DNA from: 630D-37 sp037478835
GTDB taxonomy: Bacteria; Chloroflexota; Anaerolineae; Anaerolineales; Villigracilaceae
DNA length: 64,000 nucleotides
Reading direction: 5' to 3'
Assembly: GCA_037478835.1 (NCBI GenBank)
Contig: JBBFLV010000005.1
Location: forward strand, 124,001 to 188,000
Shown: piece after piece, positions 34,904 through 44,069 of the stretch
How the letters are laid out: every line of letters begins with the position of its first letter
Position numbering within the stretch: the stretch's first letter is position 1
The notes under the pieces: model-generated
What the model saw: the letters and a program-made list of their open reading frames with translations, nothing else
The model's database searches: none
Told to the model about the DNA's origin: nothing
Made by a program: the position numbers and the translations under genes

Positions 34904-36450
34904 TTCAGCTTCTCCACATCTCCGCTTAGGATGAATTTTAACAGCATACTATCTACCACCCATTCCACCGAAGATCGATCATCGGTGAAGATCTGCCCCG
35001 GTTCATAGGCCGGTTGGCGCAAGTTCAGCGCCGTCACCTGCATGGCCTGTAGGAGTAGCGGAGGGGTCTTGGGATCGGCGGCCAGCTCGAGCAAATTGAG
35101 CAGGAAATCCTGCGCCTGGGTGGGTTGAACGGTGGCAAAGATCATCGTATTCAACGTGCCGGGAACATCCATCACGTGAACGCTGGGGAAAACGCTGTTC
35201 AGTGTAGTGGCAATATCGTTGACCAGGCGGCGATCGCTCGGCAGCGAGGCTACGTTGATCGCTACGGCGCCGTGCTCTGTCAGGCGCGCTGCGCACAGGG
35301 CGAAGAACTCACGCGTTGTCAGGTGAGCCGGGATATAAGGCGGACGATAGGCATCGATGGTGATGAGATCGTAGCGTTCCGGGCTACGGAAGAGCCCCCA
35401 GCGCGCATCCTGGATATAAATGTTCAGGTTGGGCAGGTTCATGTCGAAATACAACTGCCCCACGTGCACGATCTGCGGATCGATTTCCCATCCGTCGATC
35501 GGGATCGGACCGTAGACGGCGGTCGCCTGACGGGCTACCGTGCCGGCGGCCAGGCCGAGAATAGCGATTCGCTTCACGTCCTCCGGGCGACGCTGCGGAT
35601 AAAAAAACGGGGCTACCAGGAATTGATCCCAGGTGCCGCCGTAGAACAGGCGATCGGGGGCGTAGATCGAGTGCACCCCTTGCCCTTCGTTCAGTCGCAA
35701 CAGGCGCTCTCCGTTGATCTCCTGGACGAGAATGTAGTTATATGCCGATTCGCCCTCGTAGATTTTCCCGACCACCGGGCGGGAAAAAGGAGCGGCGAAT
35801 CCCAAAAGCCAGAGGGTGGAAAAGAGCGGAACCAATGCAATCAGACCAATGCGGTAACGACGCTCAAACAGCAATCCGCCCAGGGCGACGAGCTGCAAGA
35901 GCAAACTGAAAGCCAGGAAGGTACGTAGAGTGCCCAGCAACGGAATGCTCACCAACACAGGCAGAAAAGTGCCGAGGAAGGACCCAAAGGTGGAAATGGC
36001 ATAGAGCAGGCCGGCGATCGCTCCGCTATCCTCGGTGCGTTGAATGGCCAGACGCAGCGCAAACGGTGAGATCATCGCCAACAGGATCAAGGGCAGGCTG
36101 AAGAGGAGCAATGTGCTAAAGAAAGAAGCCAGCAAAACCCCGACTTCCAGATCGGCAAAAGCCCTGGCGGCCCAGGTGACGATCGGCCGCGCCAGCCAGG
36201 CCGCTACCCCCAGCGTGAAACCGCCTATCAGCAGAAGTAAGTACAGCACCCGAAATTGTGGTCGGCGATCGGCCAGGCGGCCACCGAGGAAATAACCTGC
36301 AGCCAGATACAGCATCATCAGGCCGATCACACTCGCCCACACCAAATTGCTACTCCCAAAGTGATTGCTCAACAGGCGCGAAATGCTCATCTCCGCCCCC
36401 AGGATGCCCATGCCGGAGATGAAAACGGTAAAGTACAGGTAAGAGCGCAT
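34900..36450 (-). CDS. Membrane-fused spermidine synthase-like protein
   Basis: 516 residues. The N-terminal 230 residues hold seven or eight membrane helices (SGMGILGAEMSISRLLSNHFG opens the first). The C-terminal half is a spermidine synthase/methyltransferase fold: RIAILGLAAGTVARQATAVYG, GWEIDPQIVHVGQLYFDM, RYDLITIDAYRPPYIPAHLTTREFF. The GGGDG loop of SpeE is LGLAAG here, so aminopropyl transfer is uncertain; a methyltransferase or polyamine-sensing role is equally possible. Leaderless-type -10 before ATG 36450; upstream in-frame codons run through a repeat and are rejected. Confidence 0.87.
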   Translation of the reverse strand: MRSYLYFTVFISGMGILGAEMSISRLLSNHFGSSNLVWASVIGLMMLYLAAGYFLGGRLADRRPQFRVLYLLLLIGGFTLGVAAWLARPIVTWAARAFADLEVGVLLASFFSTLLLFSLPLILLAMISPFALRLAIQRTEDSGAIAGLLYAISTFGSFLGTFLPVLVSIPLLGTLRTFLAFSLLLQLVALGGLLFERRYRIGLIALVPLFSTLWLLGFAAPFSRPVVGKIYEGESAYNYILVQEINGERLLRLNEGQGVHSIYAPDRLFYGGTWDQFLVAPFFYPQRRPEDVKRIAILGLAAGTVARQATAVYGPIPIDGWEIDPQIVHVGQLYFDMNLPNLNIYIQDARWGLFRSPERYDLITIDAYRPPYIPAHLTTREFFALCAARLTEHGAVAINVASLPSDRRLVNDIATTLNSVFPSVHVMDVPGTLNTMIFATVQPTQAQDFLLNLLELAADPKTPPLLLQAMQVTALNLRQPAYEPGQIFTDDRSSVEWVVDSMLLKFILSGDVEKLK

Positions 36451-36463
36451 GGGTGAGATTATA
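36451..36463 (-). promoter_or_regulatory. Leaderless-type -10 box
   Basis: Perfect TATAAT (36463-36458, minus strand) ending seven bases before ATG 36450, with no ribosome-binding site. Confidence 0.65.
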
Positions 36464-36522
36464 TCATCCAGAAAGACCTTCCTAGATGTTACAGAGAGCG
36501 GTGTTGAGCGAGAGGTTGACCA

Positions 36523-36552
36523 TGACCGCAGACCGTGGACGGTAGACCGTGG
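36523..36552 (+). repeat. Heptamer repeat locus 6
   Basis: Units GACCGCA, GACCGTG, GACGGTA, GACCGTG in the divergent gap between the spermidine synthase-like gene and frr, outside both transcripts. The rest of the 277-base gap shows only the -10 box above and the frr leader. Confidence 0.85.
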
Positions 36553-36727
36553 CGTGTGGGACGCTGACCCTCGCTCCAACTGTCTCTACCGACCCCTCAA
36601 CCCCGCGACTATCCGACCACCCGACTATTCGACTACATAACTAAACTACTCTTTCCATCTTGCCCAAGGTAGCGTAAAATAGCATAGAGTACTGTGCGGA
36701 GAGATTCTTCTGACCACGGAGGTTGAA

Positions 36728-37285
36728 GTGATCAAAGATATTTTGAAGGATGCCGAAGGGCGTATGAAGAATGCTATTCAGGTGTTGACCGAGGACCTGG
36801 CCGGCATTCGCACCGGGCGGGCCTCACCGGCGCTGGTTGAAAAATTGCCGGTCGAGTACTATGGGGTGCCCACCCCGCTGATGCAATTGGCCACGATTAC
36901 CGTCCCAGAACCGCGTTCCCTGCTGATCAAGCCCTTCGATCCCTCCACACTTAAAGCGATTGAAAAAGCGATTCTTTCCTCCAACCTAGGATTGCCTCCG
37001 AACAATGACGGAAAAAGCATTCGCCTGAACCTGCCACCGCTCACCGAGGAACGGCGGCGCGAGTTGGTGAAGCTCGTCCATGCACGGTTGGAAGAAGCGC
37101 GCGTCGCCATTCGCAATATCCGCCGTGATGCCCATAATGACATCCGTGAGGCGGAAAAGGAAAAGCTGATTTCAGAAGATGAGCGCAAGCGCGGAGAGGA
37201 AGAATTGCAAAAGTTGACCGATCGTTATATCGAGGAAGTGAATCGTCTCGGAGAGAAAAAAGAAGCGGAGATAATGGAAGTTTGA
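36728..37285 (+). CDS. frr: Ribosome recycling factor
   Basis: Splits post-termination ribosomes with EF-G. 185 residues of the standard length: LAGIRTGRASPALVEKL, YYGVPTPLMQLATITVPEPR, then the helical end VAIRNIRRDAHNDIREAEKE. Starts with GTG behind a GGAGG site. The usual upstream partners (tsf, pyrH) are absent; frr leads an frr-uppS-cdsA-glpX cluster. Confidence 0.97.
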   Translation: MIKDILKDAEGRMKNAIQVLTEDLAGIRTGRASPALVEKLPVEYYGVPTPLMQLATITVPEPRSLLIKPFDPSTLKAIEKAILSSNLGLPPNNDGKSIRLNLPPLTEERRRELVKLVHARLEEARVAIRNIRRDAHNDIREAEKEKLISEDERKRGEEELQKLTDRYIEEVNRLGEKKEAEIMEV

Positions 37286-37286
37286 T

Positions 37287-38033
37287 ATGTCTGAAACCCC
37301 TTTGAATATCCCGCCCGAACGTCTGCCGCGCCACGTGGCCATCATCATGGACGGGAATGGACGTTGGGCTCTGGCACGCGGCCTGCCGCGCCTGGCCGGC
37401 CATCGGGCTGGGACCGAAAATCTAAGGCGCATCATCCGCGCCGCCGTCGAATTCGGCATTCCATACCTCACCATTTACGCCTTCTCCACCGAAAACTGGG
37501 GGCGCCCTCCGGAAGAGGTCCAGGGATTGATGCGCATCTTAGAAGATGTGATCGATCGGGAACTGGATGAACTGCACCGTGAGGGCGTCCAAATTCGCCA
37601 TATCGGACGGCTAGACCGTCTCGACCCGCGCCTGCAAAAGAAAGTGATCCAGGCGGTTGAGAAAACGCGCCAGAACACCCGGCTGGTGTTAAACGTGGCA
37701 TTCAACTATGGGGGACGTGACGAGATCGTGTGTGCGATTCAACGTATCATCCGCGATGGCATCCCGGCCGAGGAAGTGACTGCCGAACTGGTTAGCCGTT
37801 ACCTGTTCACCGCCGGCGTACCCGATCCGGACCTGATCATTCGCACTTCCGGTGAGCTGCGGGTGAGCAATTTTTTGATTTGGCAGGCCGCCTATTCAGA
37901 GTGGTATGTCACTCCCACCTACTGGCCCGATTTTGATAAGGAGGAATTTCGTCGTGCACTCGAAGACTACGCCCAACGCGACCGCCGCTTCGGAGGTGTC
38001 TCGGCCGCGGTCAGCAATGTCCACACTCGCTAA
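37287..38033 (+). CDS. uppS: Isoprenyl transferase (undecaprenyl diphosphate synthase)
   Basis: Makes the C55 lipid carrier for cell-wall and polysaccharide synthesis by cis-prenyl condensation. 248 residues. HVAIIMDGNGRWA (catalytic Asp about 22), GHRAGTENLRRI, LTIYAFSTENWGRP, and DLIIRTSGELRVSNFLIWQAAYSEWYVT. One base after the frr stop. The family helix WPDFDKEEF contains a Shine-Dalgarno-like AAGGAGG that may or may not serve cdsA. Confidence 0.97.
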   Translation: MSETPLNIPPERLPRHVAIIMDGNGRWALARGLPRLAGHRAGTENLRRIIRAAVEFGIPYLTIYAFSTENWGRPPEEVQGLMRILEDVIDRELDELHREGVQIRHIGRLDRLDPRLQKKVIQAVEKTRQNTRLVLNVAFNYGGRDEIVCAIQRIIRDGIPAEEVTAELVSRYLFTAGVPDPDLIIRTSGELRVSNFLIWQAAYSEWYVTPTYWPDFDKEEFRRALEDYAQRDRRFGGVSAAVSNVHTR

Positions 38034-38829
38034 ACGCGTTCTCACGTCCATTGTCCTTCTTTTTCTAGGCATACCGGCCATTCTATGGGGAGGCATCCCG
38101 TTTTTTCTCCTGATCGCTTTTTTTCTGGTTACGGCGAGCTGGGAATACGCGCAGCTTTTCCGTCGCATGGGGTATCATCCTTCGTCCTGGATGGTGGCGA
38201 GCGCGGTGTTGCTCTTCCTCATCGTACGAGCGTTTTTTCCTCGATGGGCGGAAGGGTTGCTGGCTTTCTATGCGCTCGCCTTCCTGACCTATTACCTCCT
38301 GCGCTATGAACGCGGGGATAATCAAAGTGCGCTCGATTTCACCATCAGCTTGGGCGGAATCGTGTATTTTGGATGGATCGGCTCGTACCTGTACGCGCTG
38401 CGCAACCTGCCGAATGGAGGATGGTGGTTGATGCTGGTCCTCCCCATCGTTTGGTTGGCCGATAGCGGTGCTTATAACATCGGCGCGCGCTATGGAAAGC
38501 ATCGCCTTTCCCCGCGGTTGAGCCCGGGAAAGACCTGGGAGGGCTTTGCGGCCGGTTTGTTCACTGCAGTGCTCGCCGGTGCTTTTCTAGCCTGGGCCTA
38601 TTCCAGGTTTGGTCCTCTTGCGATCACACCTTGGCAGGGTGCAGGATTGGGCTTTTTGCTCGGTGCCCTGACGCCCTTAGGCGACCTGGGTGAAAGTCTC
38701 TTCAAACGCCAGGCCGGCGCCAAAGATTCCGGCAACCTCTTTCCGGGTCATGGAGGCGCTTTTGATCGCATTGATTCTTGGCTCTGGGCAGGGGTGATCG
38801 GCTATTATTTCATTCAACTTCTTTCTTAG
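38017..38829 (+). CDS. cdsA: Phosphatidate cytidylyltransferase
   Basis: Makes CDP-diacylglycerol from phosphatidate and CTP in the membrane. 270 residues, about eight helices. The CDS signature is near the end: SLFKRQAGAKDSGNLFPGHG continuing to GAFDRIDS. The start is uncertain. ATG 38017 overlaps the uppS end by 17 bases and gives the usual N-terminus but has no ribosome site; an in-frame GTG at 37954 lies ten bases after AAGGAGG and would add 21 residues. Confidence 0.93.
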   Translation: MSTLAKRVLTSIVLLFLGIPAILWGGIPFFLLIAFFLVTASWEYAQLFRRMGYHPSSWMVASAVLLFLIVRAFFPRWAEGLLAFYALAFLTYYLLRYERGDNQSALDFTISLGGIVYFGWIGSYLYALRNLPNGGWWLMLVLPIVWLADSGAYNIGARYGKHRLSPRLSPGKTWEGFAAGLFTAVLAGAFLAWAYSRFGPLAITPWQGAGLGFLLGALTPLGDLGESLFKRQAGAKDSGNLFPGHGGAFDRIDSWLWAGVIGYYFIQLLS

Positions 38830-38837
38830 GAGGGGAT

Positions 38838-39821
38838 ATGAACGAAGTGCCCACGCGCAATCTTGCCCTGGAACTGGTGCGTGTTACCGAAGCGGCAGCG
38901 CTGGCAGCCGGACGTTACATGGGACGCGGCGATAAAGAAGCCGCCGACCGCGCCGCCGTCGAGGCCATGCGTTTGGTATTGCAGACCGTTTCGATGGACG
39001 GGATCATCGTGATCGGCGAAGGAGAAAAAGACCAGGCGCCGATGCTCTACAACGGCGAACGCGTGGGAAACGGCCTGCCACCGGAAGTAGACGTGGCCGT
39101 TGACCCGATCGACGGCACACGCCCGCTGGCAAACGGCAACCTGAACTCGATCTCCACTGTAGCCATTGCACCGCGCGGCACCATGTTCAACCCCGGCCCC
39201 TTCGTCTACATGAACAAAATCGCCGTCGGGCCGGAAGCCAAGGGTAAGATCAATATCGAAGCCTCGATCACCGAGAACCTTAAGGCCATTGCGCAGGCGA
39301 AAAAGAAAGAGGTGCAGGACCTGACTTGCGTGATCCTCGATCGCCCCCGTCACGCCGAGATGATCGCCGAGATCCGTCGGGCCGGCGCGCGCATTCGCCT
39401 GATCCCGGATGGCGATGTGGCTGCGGCGCTGATGACCGCTTGGCCGGATTCCGGCGTAGATGTGCTCTTCGGCATCGGGGGCACACCGGAAGGGGTGCTG
39501 GCGGCCTGTGCGCTGCGCGCCATGGGGGGAGAAATTCAGGGCAAGCTCTACGCGCGCAACGAAGAGGAACTGCGCCGAGGGCGCGAGATGGGCTACGATT
39601 TCGATAAGGTGCTCACGATGGACGATCTGGTCGCCTCGGAGGATGTCTTCTTCGCCGCTACCGGCATCACGGATGGAGAGCTTTTGCGCGGCGTGCGGTA
39701 CCTGGGCGATGGCGCAACGACCGATAGCCTGGTCGTGCGCGGTCGCACCGGCACCATTCGGCGCATTACGGCGATCCATCGCATGGATAAATTGCGCCAA
39801 CTGAGCGCAGTGAAGTATTGA
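38838..39821 (+). CDS. glpX: Fructose-1,6-bisphosphatase, class II
   Basis: Hydrolyses fructose 1,6-bisphosphate in gluconeogenesis. 327 residues. GEGEKDQAPMLYNGERVG and DVAVDPIDGTRPLANG carry the metal-binding acids; GIGGTPEGVLAACALRAMGG is the conserved substrate loop. An AGGAGGGG site lies before ATG 38838. Together with pckA it gives this genome two key gluconeogenic steps within the window. A heptamer repeat follows the stop within six bases. Confidence 0.96.
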   Translation: MNEVPTRNLALELVRVTEAAALAAGRYMGRGDKEAADRAAVEAMRLVLQTVSMDGIIVIGEGEKDQAPMLYNGERVGNGLPPEVDVAVDPIDGTRPLANGNLNSISTVAIAPRGTMFNPGPFVYMNKIAVGPEAKGKINIEASITENLKAIAQAKKKEVQDLTCVILDRPRHAEMIAEIRRAGARIRLIPDGDVAAALMTAWPDSGVDVLFGIGGTPEGVLAACALRAMGGEIQGKLYARNEEELRRGREMGYDFDKVLTMDDLVASEDVFFAATGITDGELLRGVRYLGDGATTDSLVVRGRTGTIRRITAIHRMDKLRQLSAVKY

Positions 39822-39826
39822 CGGAC

Positions 39827-39882
39827 ATAGACCGTGGACGGTGGACGATAGACCGTGGAGTAGACGATAGACCGTAGACCGC
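39827..39882 (+). repeat. Heptamer repeat locus 7
   Basis: Units TAGACCG, TGGACGG, TGGACGA, TAGACCG, a broken unit, TAGACGA, TAGACCG, TAGACCG. Starts six bases after the glpX stop in its sense orientation and ends ten bases before the sirtuin stop on the other strand. Confidence 0.88.
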
Positions 39883-39892
39883 GAGCGGTCGT

Positions 39893-40627
39893 TCATCCCC
39901 AAGCGGCGGTGACCAGAGCAGGCAGGACCTGGCCGGCCTTTCCCTGAAAGGCAAAATCGGCGCGCGGCGTGAGCGGTGTCTCCTCCAGGTTGATCTCGAT
40001 CACCACGGCCCCGTTCCGTTTGGCCGCATAGGGTAGCGAGGCCGCCGGCTGCACAACGCCGGACGTGCCGATTGAAAAGAAGATCTGCGCCCGGCGCGCC
40101 GCTGCGATCGCCGCTTCCAGCGCCTGACGCGGCAGCATCTCACCGAACCAGACCACGTCCGGCCGTAGCAGGCCGCCGCAATGCACACAGCGCGGCACTT
40201 CCAGGCCGTCATCCTCCCAATCCGAAGCGACTGCTTCGCAAAGCGAGCAACGCACCCGCCGGATATTGCCGTGGAGCTCGATCACGCTTCGGCTGCCGGC
40301 CATCTGATGCAAACCGTCCACGTTTTGGGTGATCAGGGTAAAGTCCGGCGCGTGACGTTCCATCTCGACCAGCGCATAATGTGCCGGGTTGGGACGTGCT
40401 CCTTTCAGCGCCTCGCGGCGATAGGCATACCAATCCCAGACCAGCTTCGGGTTGCGGGCAAAAGCCTGGGGTGAGGCCAGCTCTTCCGGACGATATTGTT
40501 GCCAGAGCCCATTCTGCGCATCGCGAAACGTGCGCAATCCCGATTCCTGGGAAATGCCGGCCCCGGTCAACACGGCAATCCGCTCTGCCTGGCGTAGAAG
40601 GGCGAGTAGATGCGCTGGGAATTCCAT
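39893..40627 (-). CDS. cobB: NAD-dependent protein deacylase, sirtuin (CobB/Sir2 family)
   Basis: Removes acyl groups from lysine using NAD+. 244 residues. GAGISQESGLRTFRD (about 22-36), TQNVDGLHQMAGS, active His in ELHGNIRRVRC, a four-cysteine zinc site (CSLC and CVHC), and GTSGVVQPAASLP. WYAYRREAL carries the Y-x-x-R pair associated with class III desuccinylase/demalonylase activity. ATG 40627 has GAGG nine bases upstream; longer open frames run through the heptamer repeat and are rejected. Confidence 0.92.
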   Translation of the reverse strand: MEFPAHLLALLRQAERIAVLTGAGISQESGLRTFRDAQNGLWQQYRPEELASPQAFARNPKLVWDWYAYRREALKGARPNPAHYALVEMERHAPDFTLITQNVDGLHQMAGSRSVIELHGNIRRVRCSLCEAVASDWEDDGLEVPRCVHCGGLLRPDVVWFGEMLPRQALEAAIAAARRAQIFFSIGTSGVVQPAASLPYAAKRNGAVVIEINLEETPLTPRADFAFQGKAGQVLPALVTAAWG

Positions 40628-40700
40628 AACTTTGCGCCTCATGCAGCGAATGTTCGGGATGGAACAGGGAGCATCGGGAAAACCGCAATGAAAGGATTGT

Positions 40701-40738
40701 GCCGTCCACCGTCCACCGTCTACCGTCCACCGTCCACT
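40701..40738 (-). repeat. Heptamer repeat locus 8
   Basis: Five units on the minus strand (GTGGACG, GTGGACG, GTAGACG, GTGGACG, GTGGACG) in the divergent gap between the sirtuin gene and the gene at 40781. Confidence 0.9.
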
Positions 40739-40780
40739 ATGGTAAACTTTAGCCCAGAATCTGTCAACAGGAGGTGACTT

Positions 40781-42232
40781 ATGGGTAACCCGTCCGCAAA
40801 CATTCATCCGTGGTTGCGCTCCATTCATCTAGCTTTTGTGCCGTCTGCGCCGCTAAGCGCCTTGTTGGAGGAGAGCATCCCCCACCTCCTGGAGGCCTTC
40901 CGTCGCCAAGGGCACATCGTTCAGGAGCAACCGGACGAAAAAACCGACCTCGTGCTCACCAACGCGCCCTTTGCCGAACCGTTGAACTGGCGGCAGGCGG
41001 TGCTTTTCACCGTTCGTCGGCGCTTTGGCCTCAAACACACCCCCACCGTGCTCACGCTGATCCATGCCACCCCCGAAGTGTTCCGTCGCTGGATCGAGCA
41101 TTTTGAAAATGCCCTGCGCAAATCGCCCCCCGACCCCGCCGATTTTACCTTCCCCGGCCTGGCCGAAGACGCCTGGAAGACCTTGTTGGAGCAAAGTCAG
41201 CGCGGTGGGCCGCTCTTGGCACTGCAACGCATGCTACAGGCACAGGCCAAAAGCATCCGCATCTTGCTCCTGGTGGGCGATGACAAACCCGTGGAAGCCT
41301 ATCATTTTGACCTGGTCGGCGGTTACCCACGCAGCGATGGCGCCTCCCCGGAAGAGTTCTATCGGGATATCGTCTTGCGCCAGGTGACGGCATTGAGCAC
41401 CCATGAAGTGACCCAACACCGTGTGGTAGAACCGCTGATCCCTGCCGAAACCTGGCGGAGCCTCACCACCCCTCAGGCGATGATCCAGGCGGCGCGTGAA
41501 CTGGGCAAACGCAATTTCTTCACCCCCACGGTGTACGTCAATCGTCTGGTGCATGTCCCGGCCATCTCCGAGGTCGTTGCCGATCAATACAGCGAAGGCT
41601 GTTTTGCCACCTGGGAGCCTGCTCTGAGCGCCCTGATCTCCACAGTCACCGGCAGTGCCCGACCGGTGGATAAGGATAGCATTACCGAAGATGAGCTGGC
41701 GGTGATCGTCGGCATTCGCCCGGATGGTCAGGGTGCACTGGTACGTCATGTAGAGGGCAAACGCAACGATCCGCCCTCCTCCGAAGCGGTTGAACTCATG
41801 CTGATGGATCGCGATCTGCCGCGCCTGCACTGGGAAAACGGCACCGAGGTGCCGGTGATCCGTTCTAAGCTGCACGGCCACCGTGGCGTGCGCGCCTATG
41901 ATCCCCGCTTTGTAGAGTTCGTCTCCCTCGACGAACCATACTATCACTATCCTGTCACCTGTGCCACCGAGGCCCAAGCACACGGCATCCATGATGCCTT
42001 CTCGCGTTCCCGGGCCCTGCGCAACCCCGAAGACCCGCGCCGGGTCGTTTTCACCATCCTGCCGGGTCACGGTGTCGTGATGGCCGAAAAATGGCAGGCC
42101 GGCAAAGCCCCCTTCCAGCTCTTTTGGGAGTACATGGATGCCGGTTACATCCAGATCGACCCGCGCGTCCCGCAAGGTCCTTTCCACTTCGATGAACACG
42201 GTCGCTTGGTAGACGAATTCTCCCCACGCTGA
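40781..42232 (+). CDS. Conserved protein of unknown function
   Basis: 483 residues, soluble, no signal peptide or membrane segment. I do not recognise the family. Notable stretches are DLVLTNAPFAEPLNWRQAVLF, TVLTLIHATPEVFRRWIEHF, SKLHGHRGVRAYDPRFVEFV (His/Gly/Arg-rich, site-like) and VVFTILPGHGVVMAEKWQAG. A strong AGGAGGTGA site precedes ATG 40781. It ends one base before mutL, so the two are one operon and may be functionally related, but nothing in the protein indicates a DNA-repair domain. Confidence 0.75.
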   Translation: MGNPSANIHPWLRSIHLAFVPSAPLSALLEESIPHLLEAFRRQGHIVQEQPDEKTDLVLTNAPFAEPLNWRQAVLFTVRRRFGLKHTPTVLTLIHATPEVFRRWIEHFENALRKSPPDPADFTFPGLAEDAWKTLLEQSQRGGPLLALQRMLQAQAKSIRILLLVGDDKPVEAYHFDLVGGYPRSDGASPEEFYRDIVLRQVTALSTHEVTQHRVVEPLIPAETWRSLTTPQAMIQAARELGKRNFFTPTVYVNRLVHVPAISEVVADQYSEGCFATWEPALSALISTVTGSARPVDKDSITEDELAVIVGIRPDGQGALVRHVEGKRNDPPSSEAVELMLMDRDLPRLHWENGTEVPVIRSKLHGHRGVRAYDPRFVEFVSLDEPYYHYPVTCATEAQAHGIHDAFSRSRALRNPEDPRRVVFTILPGHGVVMAEKWQAGKAPFQLFWEYMDAGYIQIDPRVPQGPFHFDEHGRLVDEFSPR

Positions 42233-42233
42233 A

Positions 42234-43973
42234 ATGCCGATCCGCCTGCTCCCCCCGGAAGTTGCCTCTCAGATCGCCGCCGGCGAAGTGATCGAGCGCC
42301 CGGCCTCGGTGGTCAAGGAGCTGATCGAAAACGCCCTGGATGCCGGTGCGCGGCAGATTCGCGTCCGCCTGCTGCAGGCCGGCCGTCGGCTGATCGAAGT
42401 CGCCGATGACGGCTGTGGCATCCCGGCCGAAGAACTGCCCCTGGCCGTGCAGCGTCACGCCACTTCCAAGATCGCCCAAGCGGCCGATCTCTATAACATC
42501 CGCACCCTCGGCTTCCGTGGCGAGGCCCTGGCCTCTATCGCCGCAGTCTCCCACCTCACCATCACCTCGCGACCGCCGCAAGCCGCCCAGGGAGCGCGCA
42601 TTCGTCTGGAAGGCGGGCAGATGCTAGGGGTCGAACCCGTGGGCGCACCGCCGGGAACCCTGGTGCGCGTCGAGCACCTTTTCTTCAACCTGCCGGCGCG
42701 CCTGAAATTCCTCAAAACCGACCTCACCGAGCGTCGCCTGATCGATGTGCTCCTCTCCCGTTATGCCCTGGCCTATCCACAGGTGCGCTTCACCTTGCAG
42801 GAAGGGGATCAGGTGTTGCTACAGACTGCCGGCGATGGCGATCGCCGCGCCATTCTGGCCACACTCTACGGTACGGAGATCGCCCGCCCCCTGATCGAAA
42901 TTGAATCAGAAGAGCAAGGCCTCCGCCTGAGCGGTTTCATCAGCCCGCCGGCCATCACGCGCTCCAACCGCCGCGAGATCACCTTCTTCGTCAACGGGCG
43001 CTGGGTGCAGGATATACCGCTGGTGACGGCGCTGCTCCAGGCCTATCACACCCTGCTGATGGTCGGGCGCTATCCGCTTGCCGTGATTTTTTTGGAAATC
43101 TCGCCGCAAGAAGTGGATGTGAACGTGCACCCGGCCAAAGCCGAAGTGCGCTTCCGAGACGCCGATCGCGTCTTCAGCTTCGTGCAGCGGGCGGTTCGGC
43201 GCGGACTTTTGGCCGGGGCCACGCTGCCCGAGCTTGCGCCGAACGTGGAGGCGATCACCCCGCCCCCTGTGCCCCAAACCTCCTTCCCGCCGGAATGGGA
43301 GATTGCCCATCGGGAAATTCCCTCCTCCCCTCCCGGAACGACAAGTGCACCTCCCGCTTCTGCTCCTTCTCCGCTTCCTTCTCCTCGCTTGCCCATCTTG
43401 CGCCTGATCGGCCAGGTGGCACAAACGTATCTGATCGCCGAAGGCCCCGATGGCCTGTACCTGATCGATCAGCACGCCGCCCATGAGCGCGTGCTCTTTG
43501 AGAAATTGCTTTCCCAAATGAATCAACAGCGCCTGGCCTCGCAGGCTTTGCTGACGCCCGTCATGGTCACCCTGCCGCCGCATCAGGCGAGCTTGCTGGA
43601 GGCCCAATTGTCCTACCTGGAGCGCTTTGGCTTTCAAGTCGTGCCCTTCGGCCCGCACACCTATCAGGTGCGTGCCATTCCTTCCCTTTTCTCCGGCCGC
43701 GATCCCGCCCTCGCCCTGCGTGCCCTGGTAGAGGATTTTGAAGAAGACGAAACGCCCCTGCAACAGGAACAGGAAGCCCGCCTGGCAGCGCGCGTCTGCA
43801 AGCGTTTGGCGGTCAAAGCCGGACAGGCCCTTTCCCATGCCGAACAGAGCGCCCTGCTAGAAGATCTGGAACGCTGCGAAAACCCTCGCACCTGTCCGCA
43901 CGGCCGCCCGACGATGATCCACCTTTCGGTTGATTTGCTCGAACGTCAGTTCGGTCGCCGCGGCGCGCGCTGA
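42234..43973 (+). CDS. mutL: DNA mismatch repair endonuclease MutL
   Basis: Links mismatch recognition by MutS to strand removal. 579 residues. The N-terminal GHKL ATPase has VIERPASVVKELIENALDAG, DDGCGI and RGEALASI. The C-terminal domain after a Pro/Ser linker (about 345-385) carries the endonuclease motif DQHAAHERVLFE and CPHGRP, so it should nick DNA itself, consistent with a non-methyl-directed system. Starts one base after the unknown gene. Confidence 0.96.
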   Translation: MPIRLLPPEVASQIAAGEVIERPASVVKELIENALDAGARQIRVRLLQAGRRLIEVADDGCGIPAEELPLAVQRHATSKIAQAADLYNIRTLGFRGEALASIAAVSHLTITSRPPQAAQGARIRLEGGQMLGVEPVGAPPGTLVRVEHLFFNLPARLKFLKTDLTERRLIDVLLSRYALAYPQVRFTLQEGDQVLLQTAGDGDRRAILATLYGTEIARPLIEIESEEQGLRLSGFISPPAITRSNRREITFFVNGRWVQDIPLVTALLQAYHTLLMVGRYPLAVIFLEISPQEVDVNVHPAKAEVRFRDADRVFSFVQRAVRRGLLAGATLPELAPNVEAITPPPVPQTSFPPEWEIAHREIPSSPPGTTSAPPASAPSPLPSPRLPILRLIGQVAQTYLIAEGPDGLYLIDQHAAHERVLFEKLLSQMNQQRLASQALLTPVMVTLPPHQASLLEAQLSYLERFGFQVVPFGPHTYQVRAIPSLFSGRDPALALRALVEDFEEDETPLQQEQEARLAARVCKRLAVKAGQALSHAEQSALLEDLERCENPRTCPHGRPTMIHLSVDLLERQFGRRGAR

Positions 43974-44069
43974 AAATGATAGATGGCAGGGGAAACGCTC
44001 ATTTGATATTTATCTTGTTAATAGTTCACTAGAAACAACCGTTTTTAAGCGAATAAGTGCGAAACGGAT

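Noticed and set aside
38826..39902. Minus-strand open frame of 358 codons antisense to glpX
   Set aside because: Shadow of glpX; begins in the heptamer repeat and encodes no known motif.
41234..42199. Minus-strand open frame of 321 codons
   Set aside because: Antisense to the 483-residue gene, which has a strong ribosome site and abuts mutL.
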